A stretch of DNA of 64,000 nt from Aquimarina sp. MMG016 (GCF_018100805.1 NZ_JAGJEA010000019.1:23193-87192), one strand, 5' to 3'. Positions 26,615 through 36,067 are shown, numbered from the stretch's first letter. Notes: generated by a model from the sequence alone, not told the origin. Program-made: numbers and translations.

Positions 26615-29014
26615 ATGAAAACATTCAATCAAAAAGCGATTTTGCTTTTACTTTCTTTATGGTGCCTATCACTTATGGCACAACCTAATAATAATGCTAT
26701 TGTGGGCACCATAAAGGGTAAGGTAATTGACAAAAACCTTAACCAGCCAATCCCCTATGCAACAATAATCATTAACGACGGAGCTGGAAAAACTGTTACA
26801 GGCGGCATAACAACTGACAATGGTGATTTTTTGATCACTGACATTCCTAAAGGAAACTACATTCTAAAAGTTCAATTTATTGGCTATTCTACATATACAA
26901 AATCTATAGAAATCTCTAGAAAGAATAAAGATATTGACGTGGGCACCGTAGCATTAGAAGAAGAAGCTCAATCTCTTGACGATGTAACTATTGTAGCAGA
27001 ACGAACTACTATTGAACAAAAAATTGATCGTAAAGTAATTAATATTGGAAAAGATTTAACTACTACTGGTGGTACTGCAGCAGAGATTATGCAAAATATT
27101 CCGTCCGTAAATGTAGACCAGGATGGTAATATTGCTTTGCGTGGTAATCCCAATGTGCAAATACTTATTGATGGTAAACCAACTAATATATCACCTACTC
27201 AACTATTAAGGCAAATCCCTTCAACGTCTATAAAGTCTGTAGAATTGATCACTAATCCTTCAGCAAAATATAACCCTGAAGGTATGAGTGGTATCATTAA
27301 TATAGTATTACACAAAAATGCTAATATTGGTTTTAATGGAAACATTAACCTAGGTGTAAATTGGGATCAAAATGCCAGGTTTAATGGTTCTGTTGATTTG
27401 AACTACAGAAGTGGTAAAATAAATGTGTATGGGAATTATGGTGCAAATATCACTAAAAATCTAAATCAAGGTTTTGTATTTAGAGAAGATCAAAATTACA
27501 GAACTGATTTTCGTTTTCTAGATAATAATAAATCTCATTTAATTAAAGTGGGGTTTGATTACTACATCAATGAACACAATACAGTATCCATATACACAAA
27601 TCAAAATTTATTTGATGGAGTTACTAGTGGAGCTACAGATATCATCTTTTTTGATAATCAAGAAAACAATGTACTTCAAGATCTAGTAAATAATAGTGAC
27701 AATCTAGGTTCTACGTATAATTTTGACTACAAACATGACTTCAAAAAAGAAGGTCATAATATCGAGTTAGAAGTAGATTATAATGTTTTTGAAAATGATA
27801 GTGATGATGACTTTGATTTTGTAGGCGGTAATACGGATGATTATAATGATGTCTTAAATAATGAAAGAACTAATACAACCATAAATCTGGATTATGTAAA
27901 TCCTTTATCAGAAAAGGCAAAACTAGAATTAGGTTATGAAGGACGATTAAGACGTACAGATAATGATTATCAATCTACTTTTTTCAATGACTCTAACTAT
28001 ATTTATGACAGAGACATTCATGCATTATATGCTACTTATGGAAAAAACTTTGAAAAATGGTCCTATCAGTTAGGAGCTAGATTCGAAAGTTATCAGGTAG
28101 AAGCAATTTTTAATGGAGAAAAAGTATTTGAAGATGATATCTATACTGTGTATCCATCTGCATATATAACATATAATCCAGGAGAAAAGAGTACTTTTCA
28201 ATTAAGCTATAGCCGTAGAGTAGATAGACCTGGACTTAACCAAGTAAATCCAATCAGAGAATGGAGTACTCCACGAATTACTTCCAAAGGTAATCCTCAA
28301 TTAGATCCTCAATTCACTAATTCTATTGAGCTAAATTATACCAAAAGATTAAAAGGTGGATCTATCACGGCAGGAACTTTTTATCGTTTGATTAATGATG
28401 AAATCAATCAAACTTTACTGGCTGACCCAACTGTAGAGGAAGGTCAGATACTTACATTCGAAAATTTTGACAATAACTCTGCGTATGGGTTAGAAATTTC
28501 AAGCAATTATCGTCCAGCCAAATGGTGGAATTTTAACGCAAGTTTTGATCTCTATGCTCAAACTCAAAAAGGTATTGTAGAAGATGTAGTAGAAATTAAC
28601 GGAATGGATGAAATTATACAAGTTCCCAGAGAAGTAGATGCAGTTATCTACAACTTCAGAATGAATAACAATTTTAAAGCTACTAAAAATCTAACTTTTC
28701 AAATATTTGGTTTTTATCGAGGAGAACAAGAAGGTATTCAGTTTACATCTAAACCTTTTTACTTTGTTAATACAGGAGCACGTTATAATTTCTTACAAGG
28801 TAAAGGTACGGCAAGTATCAATTTTAATGATATTTTTAATACGATGCGTTTCAGGTTCTCCGGCGACACACCTTTTCCTCAAAACGGAAGGTTCCAAGGA
28901 GAAACACAAACTGTTTACCTTGGATTATCATATCGCTTTGGTAGTGGAAAAAATAGAAAGGTATCCAGAAAACGAAGAGATAATAATGAAAAATCCGGAG
29001 GAGGTATTCTTTAA
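26615..29014 (+). CDS. Outer-membrane beta-barrel receptor with carboxypeptidase-like and plug domains
   Basis: 799 residues from ATG 26615, which gives a clean signal peptide (KTFNQKAILLLLSLWCLSLMAQ without the first Met). An in-frame ATG at 26564 would add 17 residues that spoil it. Residues ~30-115 are a carboxypeptidase regulatory-like domain (GKVIDKNLNQPIPYATIII). The plug domain follows (AAEIMQNIPSVNVDQDGNIA, LRGNPNVQILIDG), then a long barrel of the type found in TonB-dependent-receptor-like 'outer membrane beta-barrel family' proteins, ending in a basic tail SGKNRKVSRKRRDNNEKSGG. That tail is unusual, since such barrels normally end in an aromatic residue. The substrate is unknown; no SusD partner is next to it. 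Confidence 0.88.
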   Translation: MKTFNQKAILLLLSLWCLSLMAQPNNNAIVGTIKGKVIDKNLNQPIPYATIIINDGAGKTVTGGITTDNGDFLITDIPKGNYILKVQFIGYSTYTKSIEISRKNKDIDVGTVALEEEAQSLDDVTIVAERTTIEQKIDRKVINIGKDLTTTGGTAAEIMQNIPSVNVDQDGNIALRGNPNVQILIDGKPTNISPTQLLRQIPSTSIKSVELITNPSAKYNPEGMSGIINIVLHKNANIGFNGNINLGVNWDQNARFNGSVDLNYRSGKINVYGNYGANITKNLNQGFVFREDQNYRTDFRFLDNNKSHLIKVGFDYYINEHNTVSIYTNQNLFDGVTSGATDIIFFDNQENNVLQDLVNNSDNLGSTYNFDYKHDFKKEGHNIELEVDYNVFENDSDDDFDFVGGNTDDYNDVLNNERTNTTINLDYVNPLSEKAKLELGYEGRLRRTDNDYQSTFFNDSNYIYDRDIHALYATYGKNFEKWSYQLGARFESYQVEAIFNGEKVFEDDIYTVYPSAYITYNPGEKSTFQLSYSRRVDRPGLNQVNPIREWSTPRITSKGNPQLDPQFTNSIELNYTKRLKGGSITAGTFYRLINDEINQTLLADPTVEEGQILTFENFDNNSAYGLEISSNYRPAKWWNFNASFDLYAQTQKGIVEDVVEINGMDEIIQVPREVDAVIYNFRMNNNFKATKNLTFQIFGFYRGEQEGIQFTSKPFYFVNTGARYNFLQGKGTASINFNDIFNTMRFRFSGDTPFPQNGRFQGETQTVYLGLSYRFGSGKNRKVSRKRRDNNEKSGGGIL

Positions 29015-29221
29015 AATAATTTCAAAGAAAATGTTAATTAACTAAATATTTCTTATTTAATTAGTTAATTTTAAAATTATTTTCACGAAAAACATATAAA
29101 ATATAAAAATACAATAAAAACACACGGTTTATGTAACTTATCATAATTTATAACGTCTATTATTACACAGTTGGTTATGATTTATTTGAATTAGCCTTTA
29201 AAAAACGATAACCCAGTAATA

Positions 29222-29251
29222 AAAAACGCGAAGCAAATGCTTCGCGTTTTT
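29222..29251 (-). terminator. Terminator of fabH
   Basis: AAAAACGCGAAGC (29222-29234) pairs perfectly with GCTTCGCGTTTTT (29239-29251), with T/A runs on both sides, 23 bases past the fabH stop. It may also serve the convergent receptor gene. An additional weak AT hairpin lies at 29034-29070. Confidence 0.85.
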
Positions 29252-29273
29252 CTATTTATCTTCTGGAAGATTA

Positions 29274-30281
29274 TTACCATTTAATAATTGCACTACCCCA
29301 GGTAAATCCACTACCGAAAGCTGCTAGTACTACTACATCACCTTCCTTGATTTTGCCTTCTTCCCAAGCTTCTGTTAAAGCAATAGGAATTGATGCCGCT
29401 GTAGTATTACCATATTTCTGGATATTATTATACACCTGATCATCTGATAGTCTAAACTGCTTTTGCACAAACTGAGATATTCTCAAATTAGCCTGATGTG
29501 GTATTAACATATTGATATCAGCCGGGCTAAGATTATTAGCTTGTAAACCTTCATTAATCACTTCAGAGAACCTTACAACTGCATTCTTAAATACAAATTG
29601 TCCATTCATATATGGATAATAAGGGATATCTTCCTGCGGGTTCTCTGCAATAATCTCCGGAACCCAATGATCGGTACTAGGACCTTCTAATGATAATTCC
29701 TTTGCATGTGCTCCTTCGCTATGTAAATGAGTAGACAATATACCTCTGCCTTCTTCTTCACTTCTAGTTAATATTGCTGCTCCCGCTCCATCGCCAAAAA
29801 TTACAGAAACTCCCCTTCCTCGGGTTGTCATATCTAATCCTCCACTATGATTCTCGCTTCCGATAACAAGAATATTTTTATACATTCCTGTCTTAATAAA
29901 TTGATCTCCAACCGAAAGTGCATAAACAAATCCACTACATTGATTACGGATATCTAATGCGGGGATGGTTTTCATATTCATCATATCCTGAACTCGCACT
30001 CCTCCTCCAGGAAAATACATATCAGGGCTTAGTGTGGCAAAAATAATAAGATCAATATCATCGTTAGACAGCTTAGCTCTTTCTAAAGCAATTTCGGCAG
30101 CTTTCACTCCCATTGTAGAGGTACTATTACCATCTCCTTTCTTGATATGACGCCTTTCTTTGATACCGGTACGTTCCTGGATCCATTCATCGTTGGTATC
30201 CATAATTTTTGAAAGATCATCATTAGTTACAACATTTTCAGGAACATAGTATCCTAATCCTGATATCTTGGAAGTATACAT
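29274..30281 (-). CDS. fabH: 3-oxoacyl-ACP synthase III (KAS III)
   Basis: 335 residues, thiolase-fold condensing enzyme. The catalytic triad is complete: Cys115 in RNQCSGFVYAL, His262 in IPHQANLRI and Asn292 in YGNTTAASIP. The DEWIQERTGIKERR opening is the family signature. It starts fatty acid synthesis by condensing an acyl-CoA with malonyl-ACP; branched or acetyl starters cannot be told apart by eye. It stands alone, not next to plsX or the rpmF genes; Flavobacteria often carry several fabH copies. Confidence 0.94.
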   Translation of the reverse strand: MYTSKISGLGYYVPENVVTNDDLSKIMDTNDEWIQERTGIKERRHIKKGDGNSTSTMGVKAAEIALERAKLSNDDIDLIIFATLSPDMYFPGGGVRVQDMMNMKTIPALDIRNQCSGFVYALSVGDQFIKTGMYKNILVIGSENHSGGLDMTTRGRGVSVIFGDGAGAAILTRSEEEGRGILSTHLHSEGAHAKELSLEGPSTDHWVPEIIAENPQEDIPYYPYMNGQFVFKNAVVRFSEVINEGLQANNLSPADINMLIPHQANLRISQFVQKQFRLSDDQVYNNIQKYGNTTAASIPIALTEAWEEGKIKEGDVVVLAAFGSGFTWGSAIIKW

Positions 30282-30458
30282 ATAAAAATTATTGAGTGTG
30301 TATTGTGTAATTTTTCAACGAATTACATATAATTAAAAAACTGCAGCCCAAGATATGTATTCTCTAAATTCTGGTAAAAGAAACTTCAATGTTATTATAT
30401 GCATGCATAGTAAATTCAAGATTAGGTTTCTTTTAACTTTAATGGATTTTTACAATAA

Positions 30459-30490
30459 AAAAGGTTGCCAAAATTAATTAACAACCTTTT
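30459..30490 (-). terminator. Terminator of the small T9SS-domain gene
   Basis: AAAAGGTTG (30459-30467) pairs with CAACCTTTT (30482-30490), and the minus strand continues with a T run. It lies 19 bases beyond the stop at 30509. Confidence 0.75.
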
Positions 30491-30508
30491 CCCCCGTTTT
30501 TTAAATCT

Positions 30509-30778
30509 TCAAAACCTTAAAAAGCTTTTAGCAACACTTTTAGTTTCTCCCTGTACTTTAATTGTATACATCCCTGTTGGAAATGAATCCAGTGAAATTG
30601 TATTCCGGATGGATAAGTTTTTTCCTTTTTTTATTAAGTCTCCGTTTTTATTAAATACTTCATAATATGCTTTGGGCATATAATAGTTGAAATCAATATA
30701 AACTTTACCCAATAAAGGATTAGAAAAAATCTGAAATGAAATATCGGTAAAACTCTGTAAAGGTGTTGATAAAATCAT
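30509..30778 (-). CDS. Orphan type IX secretion (type A) sorting-domain protein
   Basis: 89 residues, almost wholly a Por-secretion C-terminal domain: IFSNPLLGKVYIDF (the 'PNP' start, here SNP), YEVFNKNGDLIKKG, then LDSFPTGMYTIKVQGETKS and the ending KSFLRF. Normally this domain is the last ~75 residues of a large secreted protein. Here there is no signal peptide and no cargo before it. A TATATTTG promoter box at 30802-30809 and a terminator at 30459-30490 suggest a real short transcript rather than a leftover. It lies 87 bases downstream of a response regulator gene on the same strand. Function unknown. Confidence 0.7.
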   Translation of the reverse strand: MILSTPLQSFTDISFQIFSNPLLGKVYIDFNYYMPKAYYEVFNKNGDLIKKGKNLSIRNTISLDSFPTGMYTIKVQGETKSVAKSFLRF

Positions 30779-30801
30779 TTTTTCAGTTAATTGATTTACA
30801 T

Positions 30802-30809
30802 CAAATATA
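30802..30809 (-). promoter_or_regulatory. -7 promoter box (TATATTTG) of the orphan sorting-domain gene
   Basis: The minus strand reads TATATTTG 24 bases before the ATG at 30778. Confidence 0.55.
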
Positions 30810-30865
30810 TAAAATACTATACCGCAAGTATATACGTAACCATACGTAATCGTGAAGAATCTATA

Positions 30866-31498
30866 TTAAAGAAACAACTCTTTATTTCTTTGAGCCCAAA
30901 TCAGTAATGCATTAGGTTTTTGATCCAGATCAAGTTTACGAATGATATTCGCGCGATGTTTTTCTACAGTTCTAGCTGAAATACTTAAAAACTCAGCAAT
31001 TCCGGCACTGGTCATTTCATCCGAAATTAATTTAAGGATTTTAATCTCTGAAGGTGTCAATTTTTCTATGATTTCATGGTTTCCTGAGCCCTGTGTAAAT
31101 CGTTTATATATCTTCTCGCTAAAATAAGGCTCGCCTTTCACCACACTAGCAATACAAGCTTCTATTTCATCTAAAGCAAATTCCTTTAATAAATATCCGT
31201 GAATATCATATTTAACAGCAACTTCAAAGAATTTTTTCTCTTTATGCAGTGTAATCAATATAACCTTAGTCTTTATTTGATGCCTTTTACATTTCTTCGC
31301 TATTTCGACACCTGTAAGATTAGGCATTTCGATATCTAAAATAGCTATATCTGGCTTTTCTTTTATAATAGTATTATATGCTGAAAGTCCATCATTACAA
31401 GTAGCTATAATGTTATATTTCTTTTCTTTCAGAAATTCTTCAAGCCCTTTTAATAATAATGGATGATCATCTGCTATAAGTATGTCTGGTTTAAACAT
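30866..31498 (-). CDS. LuxR-type response regulator (NarL/FixJ family)
   Basis: 210 residues. Receiver domain at 1-120 with the acidic pair in LIADDHP, phosphorylated Asp55 in IAILDIEMP and Lys in ILITLHKEKK. The C-terminal LuxR helix-turn-helix (~145-205) is visible as LTPSEIKILKLISDEM then ISARTVEKHRANIIRKLDL. It overlaps the upstream kinase gene by 8 bases and should be its partner. Its targets are unknown; the sorting-domain gene immediately downstream is a candidate. Confidence 0.94.
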   Translation of the reverse strand: MFKPDILIADDHPLLLKGLEEFLKEKKYNIIATCNDGLSAYNTIIKEKPDIAILDIEMPNLTGVEIAKKCKRHQIKTKVILITLHKEKKFFEVAVKYDIHGYLLKEFALDEIEACIASVVKGEPYFSEKIYKRFTQGSGNHEIIEKLTPSEIKILKLISDEMTSAGIAEFLSISARTVEKHRANIIRKLDLDQKPNALLIWAQRNKELFL

Positions 31499-33545
31499 GT
31501 TTTGGAATATTGAAGATAAGTGTGGTTCCCTGGTTAATCTCAGAAAGGATTTTAAAATTAGCTTTTAAAAACTTTGATCTCTCGCTCAATGTTTTTAAGC
31601 CAATTTTTGAAGTAGAGGACTTTTCTTTCGAAACATCAAATCCTTTACCATTATCCTTAATAACTATTTCTATATTATTTGCTTTATTAACCACTTTTAT
31701 CTCGGCAGACCGGGCATTAGAATGCTTTAGTATATTATTAAAGCTTTCCTGAACTAACCTATAAATATTAATTTCCTTTTCTTGGTCAAAAACCTCATCG
31801 ATATTATCGATTTCAGCGCTAATGAACATATCATAATTCTCATCAATCATTTCTACACTACTTTGTAGAGTAACCGTAAGGCCTAGTTCTTCCAGCTTAA
31901 ATGGATGTAAACTTCTAGATATCGCACGTACCTCATCTATAACTCCATCTACAACTTGTGAAGTTTTTTCATCATTATTTTGCTTTACCCGGGACTTTAC
32001 CAATAACAAACTTTGCCCCACACTATCGTGTAAATCTTTAGAAATTCGTTTACTAACTCGTTCTTGGGTTTGTAAGAGCTCTTGTAAAAATGATTGTTGC
32101 ATTTTTTTATTGCGTATCAACAAAATTCTATTCCTGTATAGATATAATGAAAGGAAGAAAAGACTCAATCCAATACCTCCAAAAATTATCAAATTTAGTC
32201 TAGCCTTATTTTTTGCCTCCAAAGCCAGAATGTTTGCCTCCTGAACTGCTATTTTACTATCTCGTTTTTCTGTCTCATATAGTGTCTGATAATAAATAAC
32301 ACTATTAGATCTGGTTAAATTATATATAGAATCTTTTAATACTAAATGCCTATCTAAATGTACCAAAGCCTGAGGATGGTTATTCAGTTTTTTATTGACC
32401 TCATAAAGCTCTTTTTCTATATGCACCTGCCCTCTTATATCGTTTGCTTTCTTGAATATTTTTATCTCTTCTTCGAAAACTGGTTTTGCATCTTCATATT
32501 TACCCTCAGCCATTTTAACCCTTCCTAAAGCTTTTAGATAAAAAATCCTATCAAAAGGGCTATTTACCAAATCCTCTTCCAACTGAATAGTATCCAAATA
32601 TTTTCTAGCTATTTCAGGCTTACCTTGTTTAGCATAAAATTCCGCAAGATATGATCGTACCACAAAACTTTGATTAGGAAATTGATTTTGCTTTTTTGAT
32701 AATTCTAATGCCTTTAACAAAGCCTCTTCTTGTTTATCAAACTCTTTTCTTTTTACAAAATCTCTAGAATCATTAACGCTTAACTCCGACAATACTGAAT
32801 AGTCTTTATTTTCCTTACTATTAAGTAAAGCTTTTATTTCTTGCCTTACTCTAAATGACTCATCTAATAAATATAATTGGCTAAAGATATTGGACTCTCC
32901 TATTTTGGTTAATGCCACATAAGAAGTATCTCCTAGTTTTGCATATAGATCTCTGGCAGACTGATACTTAAGGATAGCTTGAGTTAGATTCCCTATTCGT
33001 TCATTCGCTTGACCATTAAAAAAGATCGCATCTGCCTCAAAAATAGAGTCTTTGGTTTGGTGATATATTTTTTCTGCTCTTTGATAATCTAATATTGCTT
33101 TTTTTAAATCATCAATCTGAAAATTAGCACCTGCTCTTTTCAAATACAAATGCCCTAAATTTTTTCTTTTTTTTATTTTAAGGCTATCCTTAATAATATT
33201 ATTTACTATTACTAAAGCAGAATCGGGTTTACCCGCAGAAGTCAGATAAAAATATGTGAACCGCGATGTCCTAAATGCAGCCAAGTCAATACTATCCAAT
33301 TCTCTCGCAAGAGCAATATACTGAAGTTCATATTTTGGATAGTTTTTTTTATAAAAAACTGGATCTATAGATTGCAGCTTTGATATTTCTTTTGAAACAG
33401 AATCAAAGAGTTCTAGTTTTTTAATTTTATCTACCTCATTTTCAACTTGATTGATAAGATTGAGAACCGATTCTTTTTCTTGAGAAAAAACACAAAAATG
33501 GATACCAAGAATGAAAATATATAAGGGTAGGTTGGTTTTAAACAT
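31491..33545 (-). CDS. TPR-containing sensor histidine kinase (HisKA_3 type)
   Basis: 684 residues: signal peptide (LPLYIFILGIHFCVFSQ), TPRs over ~110-400 (for example YQRAEKIYHQTKDSIFEADA), a transmembrane helix (~445-465, LIIFGGIGLSLFFLSLYLY), the dimerisation helix with the phosphorylated His in SKDLHDSVGQSLLLVK, and a short ATPase domain (YRLVQESFNNILKHS, DNGKGFD, GLKTLSERS). This is the NarX/DesK-like kinase type that pairs with LuxR regulators, and one such gene follows with an 8-base overlap. The periplasmic TPRs presumably sense an envelope signal. Confidence 0.93.
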   Translation of the reverse strand: MFKTNLPLYIFILGIHFCVFSQEKESVLNLINQVENEVDKIKKLELFDSVSKEISKLQSIDPVFYKKNYPKYELQYIALARELDSIDLAAFRTSRFTYFYLTSAGKPDSALVIVNNIIKDSLKIKKRKNLGHLYLKRAGANFQIDDLKKAILDYQRAEKIYHQTKDSIFEADAIFFNGQANERIGNLTQAILKYQSARDLYAKLGDTSYVALTKIGESNIFSQLYLLDESFRVRQEIKALLNSKENKDYSVLSELSVNDSRDFVKRKEFDKQEEALLKALELSKKQNQFPNQSFVVRSYLAEFYAKQGKPEIARKYLDTIQLEEDLVNSPFDRIFYLKALGRVKMAEGKYEDAKPVFEEEIKIFKKANDIRGQVHIEKELYEVNKKLNNHPQALVHLDRHLVLKDSIYNLTRSNSVIYYQTLYETEKRDSKIAVQEANILALEAKNKARLNLIIFGGIGLSLFFLSLYLYRNRILLIRNKKMQQSFLQELLQTQERVSKRISKDLHDSVGQSLLLVKSRVKQNNDEKTSQVVDGVIDEVRAISRSLHPFKLEELGLTVTLQSSVEMIDENYDMFISAEIDNIDEVFDQEKEINIYRLVQESFNNILKHSNARSAEIKVVNKANNIEIVIKDNGKGFDVSKEKSSTSKIGLKTLSERSKFLKANFKILSEINQGTTLIFNIPKHV

Positions 33546-33664
33546 TTTTATTAAGAGTATTTGCTAACGCAAGATACGCAGAAATGTATTTTTGACATAC
33601 TACAAATTTCATTATCCTAAAATCAATAAATACTATTTTTCTCAAAATAAGAAATTTCTCCTGC

Positions 33665-33754
33665 TTAGGGAGTGATTATAATTCTATCCCTCTCACCTGC
33701 AGTCGTTATCGCGGCAGAAATAGTTGAATATGCACCACCAGAACCATTTCCTCT
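33665..33754 (-). pseudogene. Possible remnant of a beta-helix or polysaccharide-lyase-like protein
   Basis: On the minus strand, 29 codons read RGNGSGGAYSTISAAITTAG followed by ERDRIIITP and a stop. This resembles the opening of right-handed parallel beta-helix proteins (pectinesterase or pectate-lyase type, 'GSGGxYxTIxxAI...GDxIII'). No start codon or signal peptide precedes it, and the frame closes at once. I read it as a decayed fragment in the 509-base gap between the kinase and aarF genes, but it is short and the match is from memory. Confidence 0.35.
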
Positions 33755-33811
33755 TAATAAACAATAAATAAGTCTGTTGCAAAATCTTATAAACCATAGC
33801 AGAAAAGAAGA

Positions 33812-33960
33812 AATCCCGACGTGTAGTAGGGTTAGTTCGATCATCTATTTTCGATACGCTGCGTTTACCAAAGAAAACATCATAATATCTTCAGAAGATC
33901 CCGCTCTACAGCGGGATTAGTTCGATCATCTATTTTCAAAAGCTAACGCATTGAAAATAG
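33812..33960. repeat. Two copies of a REP-like palindromic element
   Basis: A 21-base stretch TTAGTTCGATCATCTATTTTC occurs at 33832-33852 and 33917-33937. Each copy is preceded by a CCCG...GGG hairpin; the second is perfect (ATCCCGCT at 33898-33905 with AGCGGGAT at 33910-33917). After copy 2, CTATTTTCAA (from 33930) pairs with TTGAAAATAG (ending 33960). Such extragenic palindromes are typical of small dispersed repeats. No gene is seen in them. Confidence 0.6.
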
Positions 33961-34036
33961 GATCTCACTAAAAAGCGAAAGGTGCGCCAACCACAGCACA
34001 CCTTCCTAACAACCTAACCAATAAATAAACAAACCA

Positions 34037-34056
34037 AGTCAGTCGGATGACTGACT
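34037..34056 (-). terminator. Hairpin at the aarF stop codon
   Basis: AGTCAGTC (34037-34044) and GACTGACT (34049-34056) pair around GGAT, overlapping the aarF stop codon by two bases. The minus strand continues with a T-rich run, as in a terminator. Confidence 0.6.
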
Positions 34057-35362
34057 ATAGGTACTTTTCAAAATTTCTTACACGTATGGTTGCTCTTAGA
34101 TCGTGTAACAAATTGTATAAACCAAAGAATGTACGATTGATATATAGGAAATGTTTACTTCCTCTATTACCATTCATTTTTCTTAGTTCTGTATCTTTAG
34201 AATATTTCTCACTTAATTCTGTAATCCCATTCCAGAAACTTTCATCAGCAAAATCAAAAGTATCTGCCTGAAAAGGTTTTGTAAAAAGACTTAACATTTC
34301 ATGGAACAACTCCGAGAAGAATTGTCTTTCTTCGGGGGAATCATCTTCTCGGAGTATTTCCAGCTGAAACATTTTTCGGGCAAAAAAATGGGAATCGTCA
34401 ATATTTTTCTTCTCAGCCAATTCGAAATATGGTGTATAAAAATCCATCGGAACTTTCTTAACACAACCAAAATCTATGGCAATCAAATTATCTTCTTTGT
34501 CCACTAAAAAATTTCCCGGATGCGGATCTGCATGTACTGCTTTGAGGATATGCATCTGATACATATAAAAATCCCAAAGCGCTTGTCCTACTTTATTTGC
34601 TTTTTCTTGATCTTTATTTTGTTTTGCAAATTCGCTAAGATGTAAGCCATCCATCCAATCCATAGTAATAATACGCTTACTGGATAGATCTTCATAATAC
34701 TCAGGAAATCTAAGATTAGGAATTTTGGTACAAGCTTTAGTAATATCTTTACTCTGCTGAACCTCTAATACATAATCTGTTTCTTCCAAAAGCTTTCCTT
34801 CTAGCTCTTTAAAATATTTTTCTGAGTCTTTACCTTTGAGATTAAACATTCTGATGGCGATGGGCTTTACCATCGCCAAGTCAGAACTTATACTGTTTGC
34901 AACTCCAGGATATTGGATTTTCACAGCAAGTTTTTTCCCATCTTTATTTGCTTTGTGTACCTGTCCGATACTCGCCGCATTTACAGATTGAGTTGCAAAC
35001 GTATCATATAACTCTTCTGGATATTTTCCGTGATATTTTTTGAATGTTTTTCTTACTAATGGAGCTGATAAGGGAGGAACACTAAATTGTGCCAAAGAAA
35101 ATCTTTCTACATAGGCATTAGGCAGTAAATTCTTTTCCATAGAAAGCATTTGAGCCACTTTTAATGCGCTTCCCTTTAGGTTTTTAAGCCCATCATAAAT
35201 ATCCGCTGCATTATCTTCGTTCAGCTCCTCCTTTGTAAGGTTAGGATTTACAGCTTTCTTTCCATAATACTTTAGATAGTTACCTCCAACCTTTACTCCG
35301 GTTTTTACTAATTCTGCAGTACGACCTAATTTGCTTGTTGGTATTTTATCTATTGTTTTCAT
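34055..35362 (-). CDS. AarF/UbiB (ABC1) family protein kinase-like protein
   Basis: 435 residues of the ABC1/UbiB atypical kinase family. The N-terminal signature usually written KxGQ appears as KVAQ in GSALKVAQMLSMEKN. The nucleotide loop is VNAASIGQVHKA, the catalytic loop is HADPHPGNFLVD, and the metal Asp is in LIAIDFGCVKKV. Members support quinone biosynthesis or lipid handling and hydrolyse ATP. Flavobacteria use menaquinone, so a ubiquinone role is doubtful. Downstream of the TetR gene by 39 bases, likely in one operon with it. Confidence 0.9.
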   Translation of the reverse strand: MKTIDKIPTSKLGRTAELVKTGVKVGGNYLKYYGKKAVNPNLTKEELNEDNAADIYDGLKNLKGSALKVAQMLSMEKNLLPNAYVERFSLAQFSVPPLSAPLVRKTFKKYHGKYPEELYDTFATQSVNAASIGQVHKANKDGKKLAVKIQYPGVANSISSDLAMVKPIAIRMFNLKGKDSEKYFKELEGKLLEETDYVLEVQQSKDITKACTKIPNLRFPEYYEDLSSKRIITMDWMDGLHLSEFAKQNKDQEKANKVGQALWDFYMYQMHILKAVHADPHPGNFLVDKEDNLIAIDFGCVKKVPMDFYTPYFELAEKKNIDDSHFFARKMFQLEILREDDSPEERQFFSELFHEMLSLFTKPFQADTFDFADESFWNGITELSEKYSKDTELRKMNGNRGSKHFLYINRTFFGLYNLLHDLRATIRVRNFEKYL

Positions 35363-35401
35363 TTATACTTGGAGAGTCTATAATTAATAAATTTCCTTAC
35401 A

Positions 35402-36067
35402 TTAATTCCACATCCATTTCTCCTTCCATAGAAATTTTCCAAAATCCAATACATTATTTAATGGTGTATTATCAAAAAGATCAAAAATGGTGTTTACTGA
35501 TTTTTCTATGGCTACATCGGTTTTTTCAAAACCAGGTGATTCATCATCTACCCAAAATTTTAATAAGAACAAAAATTGCAACCAAGCTCCTTCAGAAAAT
35601 ATGGAAACAGGATTTTTAGTTATTTTATATAGTTTTTCGTCGTTATCTTGTTCTATAAGCTCTGAAGCAAATCCTTTAATATGTTTTCTTAATCCTTTTA
35701 ACTGCTCTAAATTCTTAAAAGGGACCTTATGTGCTTGTAACGAGAATAAAACATAGCTTCTATTTAAATTTAATAGCTCAAAAAGTGTATAAAAAAGCGT
35801 TAGCATTTTATCTCTACTAGAAAACCCTCCATATTCTTTATTCTTATTCATTGCATCTAGAGTCGTTGTAAAAAAGGCATTCCATATTCCTTTATTTAGA
35901 CTCTCTAGGCTTCCGAAAAAACTATAGAAGTCTTCTTCTTTTATTTTTGATGCTTTACAAAACTTGTATACAGATTTCGGGTAACCATCATGTTCCAAAA
36001 CATAATTCATATATCTGGAAATTATTTCTTGATGATCTATCGCTTGCTTTTTATTGGATGCTGACAT
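35402..36067 (-). CDS. TetR family transcriptional regulator
   Basis: 221 residues. The N-terminal region (IISRYMNYVLEHDGYPKSVY then KFCKASKIKEEDFYSFFGSL) follows the TetR helix-turn-helix pattern, with YSFFGS in place of the usual YYHFKS. The rest is an all-helical ligand or dimerisation domain. It precedes the AarF-type kinase gene by 39 bases. I recall this pair as recurrent in Flavobacteriaceae. The ligand is unknown. Confidence 0.85.
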   Translation of the reverse strand: MSASNKKQAIDHQEIISRYMNYVLEHDGYPKSVYKFCKASKIKEEDFYSFFGSLESLNKGIWNAFFTTTLDAMNKNKEYGGFSSRDKMLTLFYTLFELLNLNRSYVLFSLQAHKVPFKNLEQLKGLRKHIKGFASELIEQDNDEKLYKITKNPVSIFSEGAWLQFLFLLKFWVDDESPGFEKTDVAIEKSVNTIFDLFDNTPLNNVLDFGKFLWKEKWMWN

